Positions 1 to 7,245 of a stretch of 18,566 bases of DNA are shown in pieces. Position 1 is the stretch's first letter. The number at the start of each line of letters is the position of its first letter. This DNA comes from DASXTS01 sp036505275 (GTDB lineage Bacteria > Actinomycetota > Actinomycetes > Mycobacteriales > Pseudonocardiaceae): the NCBI GenBank assembly GCA_036505275.1, contig DASXTS010000508.1, positions 1 to 18,566 on the forward strand. Direction: 5' to 3'. The notes under the pieces are model-generated. The model was not told the DNA's origin. It ran no database searches and saw nothing but the letters and a program-made list of their open reading frames with translations. The position numbers were made by a program, and so were the translations under genes.

Positions 1-724
1 TGGGCTCGCCGGCGGCGGTTGCGGCGGCCGGCGCCGGACGCGCACCACCGTGGGTGCGCTTGTAGTCGATGAGGTCCTCGACCGCCTTCTTGTACTCGTC
101 GTCGAACTGGGACGGGTCGAACTCGGCGCTCAGGCTGTTGATCAGTACCTCGGCCATCTGCAGCTCCTGCGGCCGCAGCGGCACGTCGTCGGCCAGGGTC
201 TGGAAGTCCGGCACCCGCACCTCGTCGGGCCACAGCATGGTCTGCAGGACGATGATGTTGTCCCGCACCCGCAGCAGGGCCAGCGTCTCCCGCTGCCGGA
301 GGGCCACCTTGACCACGGCCATCTGGTCGGCCTTGCGCAACGCCTCGCGCAGCAGCGCGTATGGCTTGACCGCCTTGGCGTCGGGCTCCAGGTAGTAGCT
401 GCGGTCCAGCAGCAGCGGGTCGACCTGCTCGGCCGGCACGAACTCGACGACCTCGATCTCGCGGCTACTGGACAGCGGCAGCGACGACATGTCGTCGCTG
501 TCCAGCATGACCAGCTCGCCGTCCTCGGTCTCGTAGCCCTTGGCGATGTCCACGTACTCCACGTCGCGGCCGCACAGGTCGCAGACCCGCTTGTAATGGA
601 TGCGGCCGCCGTCCTCGTGGTGCACCTGGTGGAAGCGGATGTCGTGGTTGTAGGTCGCCGCGTACAACCGCACCGCGACGCTGACCAGCCCGAAGGACAC
701 CACGCCGTGCCAGATCGCTCGCAT
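1..724 (-). CDS. ku: Non-homologous end-joining protein Ku (3' end outside window)
   Basis: Bacterial Ku forms a homodimeric ring on DNA double-strand ends and recruits LigD for end joining. The start is the ATG at 724-722, preceded by a good Shine-Dalgarno (GGGGAAGG, about 10 nt upstream). The protein opens with MRAIWHGVVSFGLVSV, the typical Ku N-terminus, followed by IRFHQVH and the Cys pair CDLCGRD near residue 50, then YYLEPD and the KADQMAVVKVALRQRE region of the Ku bridge. The frame stays open to base 1, giving 241 residues without a stop. The family usually has about 270-330 residues, so only the Lys-rich C-terminal tail should be missing; it already turns Ala/Pro-rich at the window edge. 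The gene is divergent from the ligase-like gene that starts at 789, a classical NHEJ arrangement. Identification is firm; DNA binding is inferred from the family. Confidence 0.95.
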   Translation of the reverse strand, partial: MRAIWHGVVSFGLVSVAVRLYAATYNHDIRFHQVHHEDGGRIHYKRVCDLCGRDVEYVDIAKGYETEDGELVMLDSDDMSSLPLSSSREIEVVEFVPAEQVDPLLLDRSYYLEPDAKAVKPYALLREALRKADQMAVVKVALRQRETLALLRVRDNIIVLQTMLWPDEVRVPDFQTLADDVPLRPQELQMAEVLINSLSAEFDPSQFDDEYKKAVEDLIDYKRTHGGARPAPAAATAAGEP

Positions 725-788
725 TCGTATGACGCCTTCCCCGCGTGGCTTCGCCGCCGATACCGAACCGCACCGCCAGAATGGTCCA

Positions 789-1379
789 ATGCGGCCGATG
801 TTCGCCACTCCGGGCCCGTTGCCGGAGGGCGAGCTGTGGCGGTACGAGGTGCAGTGGGCCGGGCTCCGGGTGCTGGCCGAGGTGGCCGCGGGCACGCTGC
901 GGTTGACCACGACCGAGGAGCGGGACGTCACGGCCCGGTTTCCCGAGTTCGGCGAGCTCGCCGGACGGTTGCGCGACGCCGTGTTCGACGGCGAGATCAT
1001 CGTGGTGAACGGCGGCGTGCCGTCTGCGCCGCCGCTCACCACGCGCGGACAACGGACCCGGCACAGCCAACGGCACAAACAACGGCACGGCCACCGGCAC
1101 CGCCGTCCGACGGCCGAGCTCATGATCTTCGACGTGCTGCGGCTGTACGGCGTGCCGCTGCTGCATCGCCCGCTCGACGATCGCCGGGCCACGCTGGAAC
1201 GGGTGCGGGTGGACACCGCGCCGCACGTCACGCTCTCCCCCGTCTACCACGACGGCCAAGCGCTGCTGGTCGCCACCGGGCAGCACCGGCTGCGCGGTGT
1301 GGTGGCCAAGCTGGCCGACTCGCCGTACCGGCCGGGTGTCCGGGACCCGTCCTGGGTCAGCACCACCGCGCCACGCTGA
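789..1379 (+). CDS. Degenerate LigD-type ATP-dependent DNA ligase adenylation domain (probable pseudoenzyme)
   Basis: The 196-residue product aligns by eye with the adenylation domain of LigD-type ligases: MFATPGPLPEG at the N-terminus, YEVQWAGLR (residues 19-27) at motif I, DGEIIV (68-72) at motif III, MIFDVLRLYG (112-121) at motif IIIa and RGVVAKLADSPYRPG (169-183) at motif IV. The nucleotidyl-accepting Lys of motif I (normally KWDG) is Gln22 and its Asp is Ala. The motif IV Glu is Arg169. The motif V lysines (W-[VL]-K-x-K) are replaced by Ser/Thr (190-193). There is no OB-fold domain, and an Arg/His-rich insert lies at residues 87-106. Covalent AMP transfer is therefore unlikely, although the frame is intact. 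The start is uncertain: ATG 789 and ATG 798 both fit, and ATG 729 would nearly abut the Ku start. No clear Shine-Dalgarno is visible. The position beside ku suggests an accessory end-joining role, but this is inference. Confidence 0.75.
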   Translation: MRPMFATPGPLPEGELWRYEVQWAGLRVLAEVAAGTLRLTTTEERDVTARFPEFGELAGRLRDAVFDGEIIVVNGGVPSAPPLTTRGQRTRHSQRHKQRHGHRHRRPTAELMIFDVLRLYGVPLLHRPLDDRRATLERVRVDTAPHVTLSPVYHDGQALLVATGQHRLRGVVAKLADSPYRPGVRDPSWVSTTAPR

Positions 1380-1406
1380 GCCCGACCACCGTTGCTCAGC
1401 CGCTGG

Positions 1407-1814
1407 TCAGCCGGTGCGTTCGAGCACGACCACCGGGATCTGCCGGTCGGTCCTGTGCTGGTATGTGTCGTAGTCCGGCCACACCTCGGTCATCTCGCGC
1501 CATAGCGGCGGCTTCTCCCCCGGGGTCGCGGTCCTGGCCCGGGCGGTGAACCTGTCGCCCTTGATCTGCACGCCCACCGTCGGGTTGGCCTGCAGGTTGA
1601 GGTACCACGCCGGCGGCTGGTCCGAGCCTCCCCTGGACGCCACCACCAGGTAGTCGTCGCCATGCTCGCGGAAGATCAGCGGCGTGCTGTGCTGCTCGCC
1701 GGTGCGCCGGCCGGTGGTGGTCAGGATGAGGATGTGCGTGCCGTTGCGCCAGAGGAACCCCTCCTCGCCGTCGGTCGCCTGGTACCGCTCGACATGCTGC
1801 TGTCCGAACAACAT
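1407..1814 (-). CDS. Deazaflavin (F420)-dependent nitroreductase-family protein
   Basis: The 135-residue protein belongs to the Ddn/FDOR family of split beta-barrel F420H2-dependent reductases, which reduce quinones and other acceptors. Visible family hallmarks are RNGTHILILTTTGRRTG (residues 23-39), the STPLIFREHGDDYLVVASRGG stretch (43-63), PAWYLNLQANPTV (68-80) and the C-terminal PDYDTYQHRTDRQIPVVVLE (113-132), which closely follows the usual YxxYQxxTDRxIPVxxL ending. The start at 1814 is preferred because a TAGGCT -10-like hexamer lies 7 nt upstream (leaderless). An upstream ATG at 1856 would add 14 residues with no better support. The gene is monocistronic, convergent with the ligase-like gene and divergent from rpsT. 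Substrate and cofactor choice (F420 versus other flavins) cannot be read from the sequence. Confidence 0.9.
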   Translation of the reverse strand: MLFGQQHVERYQATDGEEGFLWRNGTHILILTTTGRRTGEQHSTPLIFREHGDDYLVVASRGGSDQPPAWYLNLQANPTVGVQIKGDRFTARARTATPGEKPPLWREMTEVWPDYDTYQHRTDRQIPVVVLERTG

Positions 1815-1821
1815 GGCTGCC

Positions 1822-1827
1822 AGCCTA
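1822..1827 (-). promoter_or_regulatory. Candidate -10 element, leaderless start of the deazaflavin reductase
   Basis: The minus strand reads TAGGCT ending 7 nt before the ATG at 1814, with no Shine-Dalgarno between them. This geometry fits a leaderless transcript that begins at the start codon. No convincing -35 hexamer is visible. Confidence 0.4.
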
Positions 1828-1867
1828 GGCCCGGGTCGGCGATTGGGGCCGGTCATCCGGCGGCTGT

Positions 1868-1873
1868 TACGAT
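1868..1873 (+). promoter_or_regulatory. Candidate -10 element for rpsT
   Basis: TACGAT fits the actinobacterial TANNNT -10 consensus and lies about 75 nt upstream of the rpsT GTG. A weak -35 (TTGGGG, 1843-1848, spacer 19) is possible. The resulting leader holds a short hairpin (GTGCG 1896-1900 with CGCAC 1905-1909). Confidence 0.4.
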
Positions 1874-1946
1874 GTTGCTTCGTGGATGCGGTCCGGTGCG
1901 AGGCCGCACGCCGTACACCCGACCAAAGAAGACCAGAGGCATTCGC

Positions 1947-2207
1947 GTGGCCAACATCAAGTCCCAGCTCAAGCGGATCAAGACCAACGAGAAGGCGCGG
2001 CAGCGGAACAAGTCCGTGAAGTCGGCGCTGAAGACGGCGATCCGCCGGTTCCGCGAGGCGGCCGACGCCGGTGACCGGGACAAGGCCATCGACCTGGCCC
2101 GCAACGCCGGTCGCGCGCTGGACAAGGCCGCCAGCAAGGGCATCATCCACGCCAACCAGGCGGCCAACAAGAAGTCCGCGATCGCGGACCGCGCCAACAG
2201 GCTCTAG
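1947..2207 (+). CDS. rpsT: 30S ribosomal protein S20
   Basis: S20 is a primary 16S rRNA-binding protein of the 30S subunit. The 86-residue product is full length and has the standard sequence: MANIKSQLKRIKTNEKARQR, a KSALKTAIRRFREA helix, and GIIHANQAANKKSAIADRAN near the end. The start is GTG at 1947 with an AGAGG Shine-Dalgarno at 1935-1939, 7 nt upstream. Longer frames running in from about 1662 are upstream read-through without family support. Its stop TAG (2205-2207) overlaps the holA stop on the other strand in a shared CTAG. Placement convergent to holA matches other actinomycetes. Confidence 0.97.
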   Translation: MANIKSQLKRIKTNEKARQRNKSVKSALKTAIRRFREAADAGDRDKAIDLARNAGRALDKAASKGIIHANQAANKKSAIADRANRL

Positions 2208-3208
2208 CGGCCCGCGGTGCGGGCCTCGCAAATCCGCAGCACGGCCCGCTGTAGCGCGTAGTCCGGGTCCGCCGCTACGCCCTTGACGTCGGCGTTCACC
2301 TCGGCGACCACGGCCATCGCCTCGGCCAGCGCGGCCGGCCGCCAGCCGCGCGACTGGCCGAGGGCCCTGCGCACCTTCCATGGCGGCATGCCGAGCTGCT
2401 GCGCGATCCGGTGCGGGTCGCCGCCGCCCCGTGAGGCGTCGCTGACCCGGACCACCGTGCGGACCGCGTCGGCCAGCGCATCGGCGACCAGCACGTGTGG
2501 CACTCCGAGCAGCATGGCCCAGCGCAGCGCCTCCAGCGCGGCGGCCCGGTCGCCGGTGACGGCCTTCTCGGCGACGACGAACCCGGTCACCTCGGCCTTG
2601 CCGCGGTGGTAACGCCGCACCGCCTGCTCGGTCACCGTGCCACCGGTGTCGGCGACGAGCTGTCCCACGGCCGCGGCCAGCTCCCGCAGGTCGGAGCCGA
2701 CTGCCTCGATCAGCGCGGTCACCGCCGCCGGGTCAGCCTTGCCGCCGACCCGGCGCACCTCACCGCGGACGAACGCTTCGCGGTCGGACGGCCGGGTGAT
2801 CCTCGGGCATTCCACGACGGTGGCACCGGCCGCCCGCGCCGCATCCAACAACGGGCGGCCGCGGCTGCCGCCGTTGTGTACCAGCACCACGGTGAGCCCG
2901 TCGGCGACATCTGGCAGGTAGCGGGCGATGGTGTCGGCAGCGTCCTTGCCGGCCTCGTGTGCGGCGTCCAGCACCAGCACCCGGTTCTCGGCGAACAGCG
3001 ACGGCCCGGCCAGCTCGGCCAGCTCGGCATCGGTGAGCTGCGCGGCGTGCACCCGCCGCACCTCGACGTCCGGATCGGCCAGCCGGGCGGCCGTGACCGC
3101 GGCCTGCACGGCGCGTTCGACCAGCAGCTCCTCCTCGCCGACGATCAGATGCAACGGCGACGGGGCGAGGGCTGGCGGCACCAGCGCATCGTGCCACTCC
3201 TCGTCCAC
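2204..3208 (-). CDS. holA: DNA polymerase III subunit delta
   Basis: The delta subunit is the wrench of the clamp-loader complex that opens the beta sliding clamp during replication. The 334-residue product is of normal length and has the family N-terminus PLHLIVGEEELLVERAV (residues 18-34), then LTDAELAELAGPSLFAENRVLVL, a region covering the beta-contact segment, VVLVHNGG, the middle-domain VGSDLRELAAAVGQL and a C-terminal helical domain with GMPPWKVRRAL and DYALQRAVLRI. The start used is GTG 3208. An internal GTG at 3181 also fits family starts, and neither has an ideal Shine-Dalgarno. The 5' end abuts a 17-bp tandem repeat beginning at 3210, so the promoter must lie in or beyond that repeat. 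holA is convergent with rpsT. Confidence 0.94.
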   Translation of the reverse strand: MDEEWHDALVPPALAPSPLHLIVGEEELLVERAVQAAVTAARLADPDVEVRRVHAAQLTDAELAELAGPSLFAENRVLVLDAAHEAGKDAADTIARYLPDVADGLTVVLVHNGGSRGRPLLDAARAAGATVVECPRITRPSDREAFVRGEVRRVGGKADPAAVTALIEAVGSDLRELAAAVGQLVADTGGTVTEQAVRRYHRGKAEVTGFVVAEKAVTGDRAAALEALRWAMLLGVPHVLVADALADAVRTVVRVSDASRGGGDPHRIAQQLGMPPWKVRRALGQSRGWRPAALAEAMAVVAEVNADVKGVAADPDYALQRAVLRICEARTAGR

Positions 3209-3209
3209 C

Positions 3210-3291
3210 TCGGCACTGCGTCTACTTCGGCACTGCGTCTACTTCGGCACCGCGTCTACTTCGGCACCGCGTCTCTTCGGCACTGCGATCC
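3210..3291. repeat. 17-bp direct tandem repeat, about 4.5 copies, between holA and thrC
   Basis: The unit TCGGCACTGCGTCTACT occurs at 3210-3226, 3227-3243 and 3244-3260 (T to C change at one position), then in a 16-bp copy at 3261-3276 and a partial copy at 3277-3291. It starts 2 bp upstream of the holA start codon and ends about 50 bp before the presumed thrC -10 element. The core CACTGCG also occurs in a different tandem array upstream of obgE (16491-16542). Confidence 0.9.
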
Positions 3292-3339
3292 CGCTCTCAG
3301 ATCACGGAACTCGGGTGGCTCGGTCCGCCAGGCATGCCG

Positions 3340-3345
3340 TACTGT
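3340..3345 (+). promoter_or_regulatory. Candidate -10 element upstream of the SAM riboswitch
   Basis: TACTGT fits TANNNT and would start transcription near 3352, about 15 nt before the riboswitch P1 stem. The -35 region is not recognisable. Confidence 0.45.
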
Positions 3346-3365
3346 CGAGATCACAACTACAGATG

Positions 3366-3495
3366 GCTCATCCAGAGGGGCAGAGGGAACGGCCCGACGA
3401 AGCCCCGGCAACCGGCGTCTGATCACTCCATCACGAGGTACGGCAGACGACCACGGTGCCAATTCCGACCCGCCGCTTGTGCGGGACAGATGAGG
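3366..3495 (+). ncRNA. SAM-I (S-box) riboswitch upstream of thrC
   Basis: The leader carries the S-box core in order. P1 is formed by CTCATC (3367-3372) and GATGAG (3489-3494). Next come the CAGAGGGGCAGAGGGA kink-turn side, CGGCCCGACGAAGCCCCGG and GGCAACC, with GGGGC pairing GCCCC in P2. The P3 arm is closed by CGTCTG and CAGACG. The invariant GGTGCCAATTCC (3455-3466) is followed by the P4 hairpin CCCGC/GCGGG (3469-3473 and 3481-3485). S-box RNAs bind S-adenosylmethionine and usually turn expression off. The 3' strand of P1 overlaps the thrC Shine-Dalgarno (GAGGAGA, 3492-3498), which suggests translational control by ribosome-site sequestration. No U-run terminator follows. Class assignment is firm; the mode of control is inference. 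Confidence 0.93.
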
Positions 3496-3505
3496 AGACC
3501 TCGCC

Positions 3506-4774
3506 ATGACAACTGTCGTCGATTCGACTCGCTACGCCCCCGGCGGTCTCGATCTTGGTCCGGCACGGGCGCTGGTCTGCCGCGAATGCGGCACGGAGGT
3601 GCCGCTGGCCGCCGAGTTCGCCTGCGCGCAGTGTTTCGGCCCGCTGGAGGTGGCCTACGACTTCGGCACCGTGACCCGTGCCGACATCGAGGCCGGCCCG
3701 CGGTCCATCTGGCGCTACCGCGGCCTGCTGCCGGTGCCGGCGGACGTGGACCGCCACCCCAACACCGAACCCGGGCTGACCCGGCTGGTGCGCGCCGACC
3801 GGCTGGCCACCGCCCTTGGTGTGCGCCGGCTCTGGATCAAGGACGACACCGGCAACCCCACCCACTCGTTCAAGGACAGGGTGGTCGCCGTCGCCTTGGC
3901 GGCGGCCCGCCAGCTCGGATTCTCGGTGCTCGCCTGCCCGTCCACCGGCAACCTGGCCAACGCGGTGGCCGCCGCCGCCGCCCGCGCCGGTTGGGACGCG
4001 GTCGTGCTGGTGCCTTCCTCGCTGGAGCGGGCCAAGGTGCTCACCACCGCCGTGTACGACTGCGCCCTGATCGCCGTGGACGGCAGCTACGACGACGTCA
4101 ACCGGCTGGCCACCGAGCTAGCCGCCGACCACGAGGACTGGGCGTTCGTCAACGTCAACGTGCGGCCCTACTACTCCGAGGGCTCCAAGACCCTCGGCTT
4201 CGAGGTGGCCGAGCAGCTCGGCTGGCGGCTGCCGGCCCAGATCGTTGTCCCGGTGGCCTCCGGATCGCAGCTGACCAAGGTCGACAAGGGCTTTCGCGAA
4301 CTGGGCTCGCTCGGGCTGGTTGAGCCCACGCCGTACCGGGTGTACGGCGCGCAGGCCACCGGCTGCTCCCCGGTGTCCGCGGCCTTCAAGGCCGGGCACG
4401 ACGTGGTGTCCCCGGTGCGCCCGGACACCATCGCCCGGTCGCTGGCCATCGGTTCGCCGGCCGATGGACCGTACGTGCTGGACGCGGTGCGCCGCACCGG
4501 CGGAGCGGTCGAGGACGTCTCCGACGACGAGCTGGTCGAGGGTATCCGGCTGCTGGCCCGCACCGAGGGCGTCTTCGCCGAGACCGCCGGCGGCGTCACC
4601 GTGGCATGCGCCCGCAAGCTGCTCGACCTTGGCCTGCTCGACCCGGACGCCGAGACCGTGCTGCTGATCACGGGGGATGGCCTGAAGACGCTGGACGCCA
4701 TCGCCGGCAAGGTCGGGCCGCGGGCCACCGTGCCGCCCTCGACCGCCGCCGTGCGCGCCGCCTTGGCAGGCTGA
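3506..4774 (+). CDS. thrC: Threonine synthase family, PLP-dependent, with N-terminal zinc ribbon
   Basis: Threonine synthase converts O-phospho-L-homoserine to threonine and phosphate with pyridoxal phosphate. The 422-residue product has a CxxC-x11-CxxC zinc ribbon (Cys25, 28, 40, 43), then IKDDTGNPTHSFKDR with the PLP Schiff-base Lys123, the phosphate/cofactor loop PSTGNLANA (145-153), the Asn-containing NVNVRPYYSEGSKTLGFE stretch, VPVASGSQLTKV and the closing LLITGDGLKTLD. The start ATG 3506 has Shine-Dalgarno GAGGAGA 7 nt upstream, inside the SAM riboswitch P1 region. No hom or thrB is in the window, so this may be a second, SAM-controlled copy beside a housekeeping thrC elsewhere. Related folds include cysteate synthase, so substrate identity is not certain. 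It is monocistronic and convergent with comEC. Confidence 0.88.
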   Translation: MTTVVDSTRYAPGGLDLGPARALVCRECGTEVPLAAEFACAQCFGPLEVAYDFGTVTRADIEAGPRSIWRYRGLLPVPADVDRHPNTEPGLTRLVRADRLATALGVRRLWIKDDTGNPTHSFKDRVVAVALAAARQLGFSVLACPSTGNLANAVAAAAARAGWDAVVLVPSSLERAKVLTTAVYDCALIAVDGSYDDVNRLATELAADHEDWAFVNVNVRPYYSEGSKTLGFEVAEQLGWRLPAQIVVPVASGSQLTKVDKGFRELGSLGLVEPTPYRVYGAQATGCSPVSAAFKAGHDVVSPVRPDTIARSLAIGSPADGPYVLDAVRRTGGAVEDVSDDELVEGIRLLARTEGVFAETAGGVTVACARKLLDLGLLDPDAETVLLITGDGLKTLDAIAGKVGPRATVPPSTAAVRAALAG

Positions 4775-4854
4775 CGGCTGACGACCGGCCGCGCTGGCCC
4801 GCGACGGCTGACGGCCGCGGCGCGCCCCCGCGGCTCCGGCCGACGTCACGGGCG

Positions 4855-7245
4855 CTACCCCGGTGGTGCGCGCGGGTAGCCACGGGCCACAAAGGACAGC
4901 GCCGGCGGGCCGCCGGTCACGGCAATGTCACCGCGTTCGTCGGTGCGCAGCACGGTGGCTCCGGCGCCGGCCAGTGCGCCGAGGGTCTCCCGGCTCGGGT
5001 GCCGGTAGCGGTTGCCGGCACCAACGCTGACCAGCGCAATCCTTGGCCGCACCGCAGCGAGGAAGTCCGGCGAGGAGTATCGCGACCCGTGGTGCGGCAC
5101 CTTCAGCACGTCGGCGTGCAGGTCGACGCCGGCGGCGAGCAGGTCGGCCTGCGCGGCGATCTCGACGTCGCCAGCGAGCAGCACCCGGCCGGCACCGGTG
5201 TCGGCGCGGAGCACCAGCGACGCGTTGTTCACCGGGGTGCCGTCGTCGCCGCCGAGCGCCGGCGGCCGCCGGCGCGGGCCGAGCACCTCGATGGACAGCC
5301 CCGGCCACGACAACCGCTGGCCGGCCTGCAGCTCGACGAGCGGCACACCGACCTGTCCGGTGAGCCTGCGGACCTGGTCGAACGCCCAGGCCGGTTGATG
5401 CAGTTGGCCGATTGCGACGGCACCGACGGTGCGACCGTCGAGCAGTGTGGCGAGGCCACCGATGTGGTCGGCGTGCAGATGACTCAGCACCACCAGCGGC
5501 ACGCGGCGTACGCCGAGCCGTTCCAGGCAGGCCTGCACGGCGCCGGGGTCGGGGCCGGCGTCGATCAGAACGGCCCGATCGGGGTCGCTGGTGGCCAGCG
5601 CCAGAGCGTCGCCCTGGCCAACGTCGCACGCCACCACCGCCCACCCGGTGGCCGGCCATCCCGGCGGCACGAAGCGGGTCGGCACCAGCACGATCAGCGC
5701 ACCGAGCAGCGCGGCGGCGAGCAGGGAGCGGAGCCGGCGCAGTCGTAGCAACACGAGCGCCATGATCACGACGCCGGCCAGCAGCAGCCCACCGGTGGCG
5801 CCCGCCGGCCAGTGAACCGCCGCTCCCGGCAGCACGGCGCACTGGTGCCCGACGGCGACCAACAAGCCGACAAACGGGCCGGCAAGCCGCACCACCAGTT
5901 CGGCGGCGCCGCCGTTGAGCGGGCTCAAGACGGCGGCCAGTGCGCCGAGCACCGTCGCCGGCGCGACGGCCGGCGCCGAGAGCAGGTTGGCCACCACCGC
6001 GACGAGGCTGATCTGCCCGGAGAGCGCCGCGACCAGCGGCGCAGTGGCCAGGTGCGCGGCAACCGGCACGGTGAGCGCCTCGGCCACGCCCGCGGGGACA
6101 CCGCGCTCACGCAGGGCCGCAGACCAGCGGGGTGCCACCACCACAAGGGCCGTGGTGGCAAGCACCGATAGCGCGAACCCCGGCTCGACGCCCAGCTCCG
6201 GATCGACGATCAGCAGGCCGAGCACGGCCACCGCGAGCGCCGGCAGGGCCGACCGGCCGCGGCCGAGCAGCAGCGCGAGCAGTGTGATGCCACCCATCAC
6301 CGCGGCCCGCAGCACGCTCGGCGACGGCCGCGCCAGCACCACGAACCCGACCAGCGCGGCGCCCGCCAGCACGGCGGCGGTCCGCGGGCCGACCCGCAGC
6401 GTGCGCAGCAGCACGAGCACCGCGCCGCAGACGATCGCCAGATTCGTTCCAGACACCGCGGTGAGGTGGGACAGCCCGGCCACCCGGAACTCCTCGGTGA
6501 CCTCGGGCGGAACGGCGCGGGTGTCGCCGACCACCAGACCGGGCAGCAGGCCGGCCTGCCGTGGCGGCAGCACGGCCGCGGTCTGGCGCAGCCCGTCGCG
6601 AACGGTGCCGGCCGCCCGCTGCCACCATGGCGGCGGCCCGACGTCTCGGGGCGGCCCGCGCACCTGGAGCACGGTCACGGTGAGGTCCTTGCGCGCTGGC
6701 GGCGCGAGCAGCCCTTCCGCGGTGACCCGCTGCCCCGGCAGCAGGTCCGGCCAGCCGTCCGCCGGCGCCAGCAGCAGCACCCGGCCACCGCCGCGCCAGG
6801 TCTGACCGGCCACGGTGGCCTCGCTGAGCTCGGCCGCGACGGCGTACCGCTCGGCACCGCCTGGCCGGCCGGCGTACCCAGGCTGGCGCAAGGGCCGCGG
6901 GTCGTCGGTGATCTTCACGCGGATCGTGGCCGCCGCCGAAGCGGCCGCCGCCTCGCGCAGCGGGTGCGTGCCGGCGTGGTGCGCCTGGGCGGCCGTGACG
7001 AGCGCTGTCGCCGACGTGGCCGCGCCGGCCGCAAGCAGCGCGGCGGATGCCCGGGCCAGCCACGGTGCCCACCGACGGTACGGCGCAACCGCACCGACCG
7101 CGGCCACCAGGGCGCCGCCGACGGCGAACACCACCGCGGCCACCCAGCCCACCCACAGCCCGGCGAGCACCGCGGCCCACGAGCCCAGCGCGGCCGGCAC
7201 CAGGCGCAGGTCGGTGCGCGCCGGCTCAGGCGGTGCGGCGCTCAC
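4855..7245 (-). CDS. comEC: ComEC/Rec2 DNA-internalisation channel protein
   Basis: ComEC forms the membrane channel through which single-stranded DNA enters during natural transformation. The 796-residue protein has N-terminal membrane helices (about 20-85), a soluble OB-like DUF4131 region (about 105-200), the Competence domain with the signature AGLSHLTAVSGTNLAI (256-271) and a series of helices to about 522, then a periplasmic-type metallo-beta-lactamase domain. That domain shows DVGQGDA (541-547), SHLHADHIGG (588-597), LAGDVE and KVPHHGSRYSSP, so metal ligands appear intact. The start is GTG 7245, overlapping the comEA stop in GTGA, which implies translational coupling. The length is complete for actinobacteria. 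No pilus genes are nearby, so transformation competence itself is not shown. Confidence 0.95.
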   Translation of the reverse strand: MSAAPPEPARTDLRLVPAALGSWAAVLAGLWVGWVAAVVFAVGGALVAAVGAVAPYRRWAPWLARASAALLAAGAATSATALVTAAQAHHAGTHPLREAAAASAAATIRVKITDDPRPLRQPGYAGRPGGAERYAVAAELSEATVAGQTWRGGGRVLLLAPADGWPDLLPGQRVTAEGLLAPPARKDLTVTVLQVRGPPRDVGPPPWWQRAAGTVRDGLRQTAAVLPPRQAGLLPGLVVGDTRAVPPEVTEEFRVAGLSHLTAVSGTNLAIVCGAVLVLLRTLRVGPRTAAVLAGAALVGFVVLARPSPSVLRAAVMGGITLLALLLGRGRSALPALAVAVLGLLIVDPELGVEPGFALSVLATTALVVVAPRWSAALRERGVPAGVAEALTVPVAAHLATAPLVAALSGQISLVAVVANLLSAPAVAPATVLGALAAVLSPLNGGAAELVVRLAGPFVGLLVAVGHQCAVLPGAAVHWPAGATGGLLLAGVVIMALVLLRLRRLRSLLAAALLGALIVLVPTRFVPPGWPATGWAVVACDVGQGDALALATSDPDRAVLIDAGPDPGAVQACLERLGVRRVPLVVLSHLHADHIGGLATLLDGRTVGAVAIGQLHQPAWAFDQVRRLTGQVGVPLVELQAGQRLSWPGLSIEVLGPRRRPPALGGDDGTPVNNASLVLRADTGAGRVLLAGDVEIAAQADLLAAGVDLHADVLKVPHHGSRYSSPDFLAAVRPRIALVSVGAGNRYRHPSRETLGALAGAGATVLRTDERGDIAVTGGPPALSFVARGYPRAPPG

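Noticed and set aside
50..1549. A 499-codon plus-strand open frame across the Ku and ligase-like genes
   Set aside because: It is antisense to ku and out of frame with the ligase-like gene; composition is Arg/Val/Ala shadow sequence without family motifs.
3210..3291. CRISPR array
   Set aside because: The copies are directly adjacent with no spacers and the unit is only 17 bp; the 13-bp array near obgE fails for the same reason.
4775..4854. Terminator between thrC and comEC
   Set aside because: Several short GC palindromes exist, but none forms a clear stem with a supporting tail in this 80-bp convergent gap.
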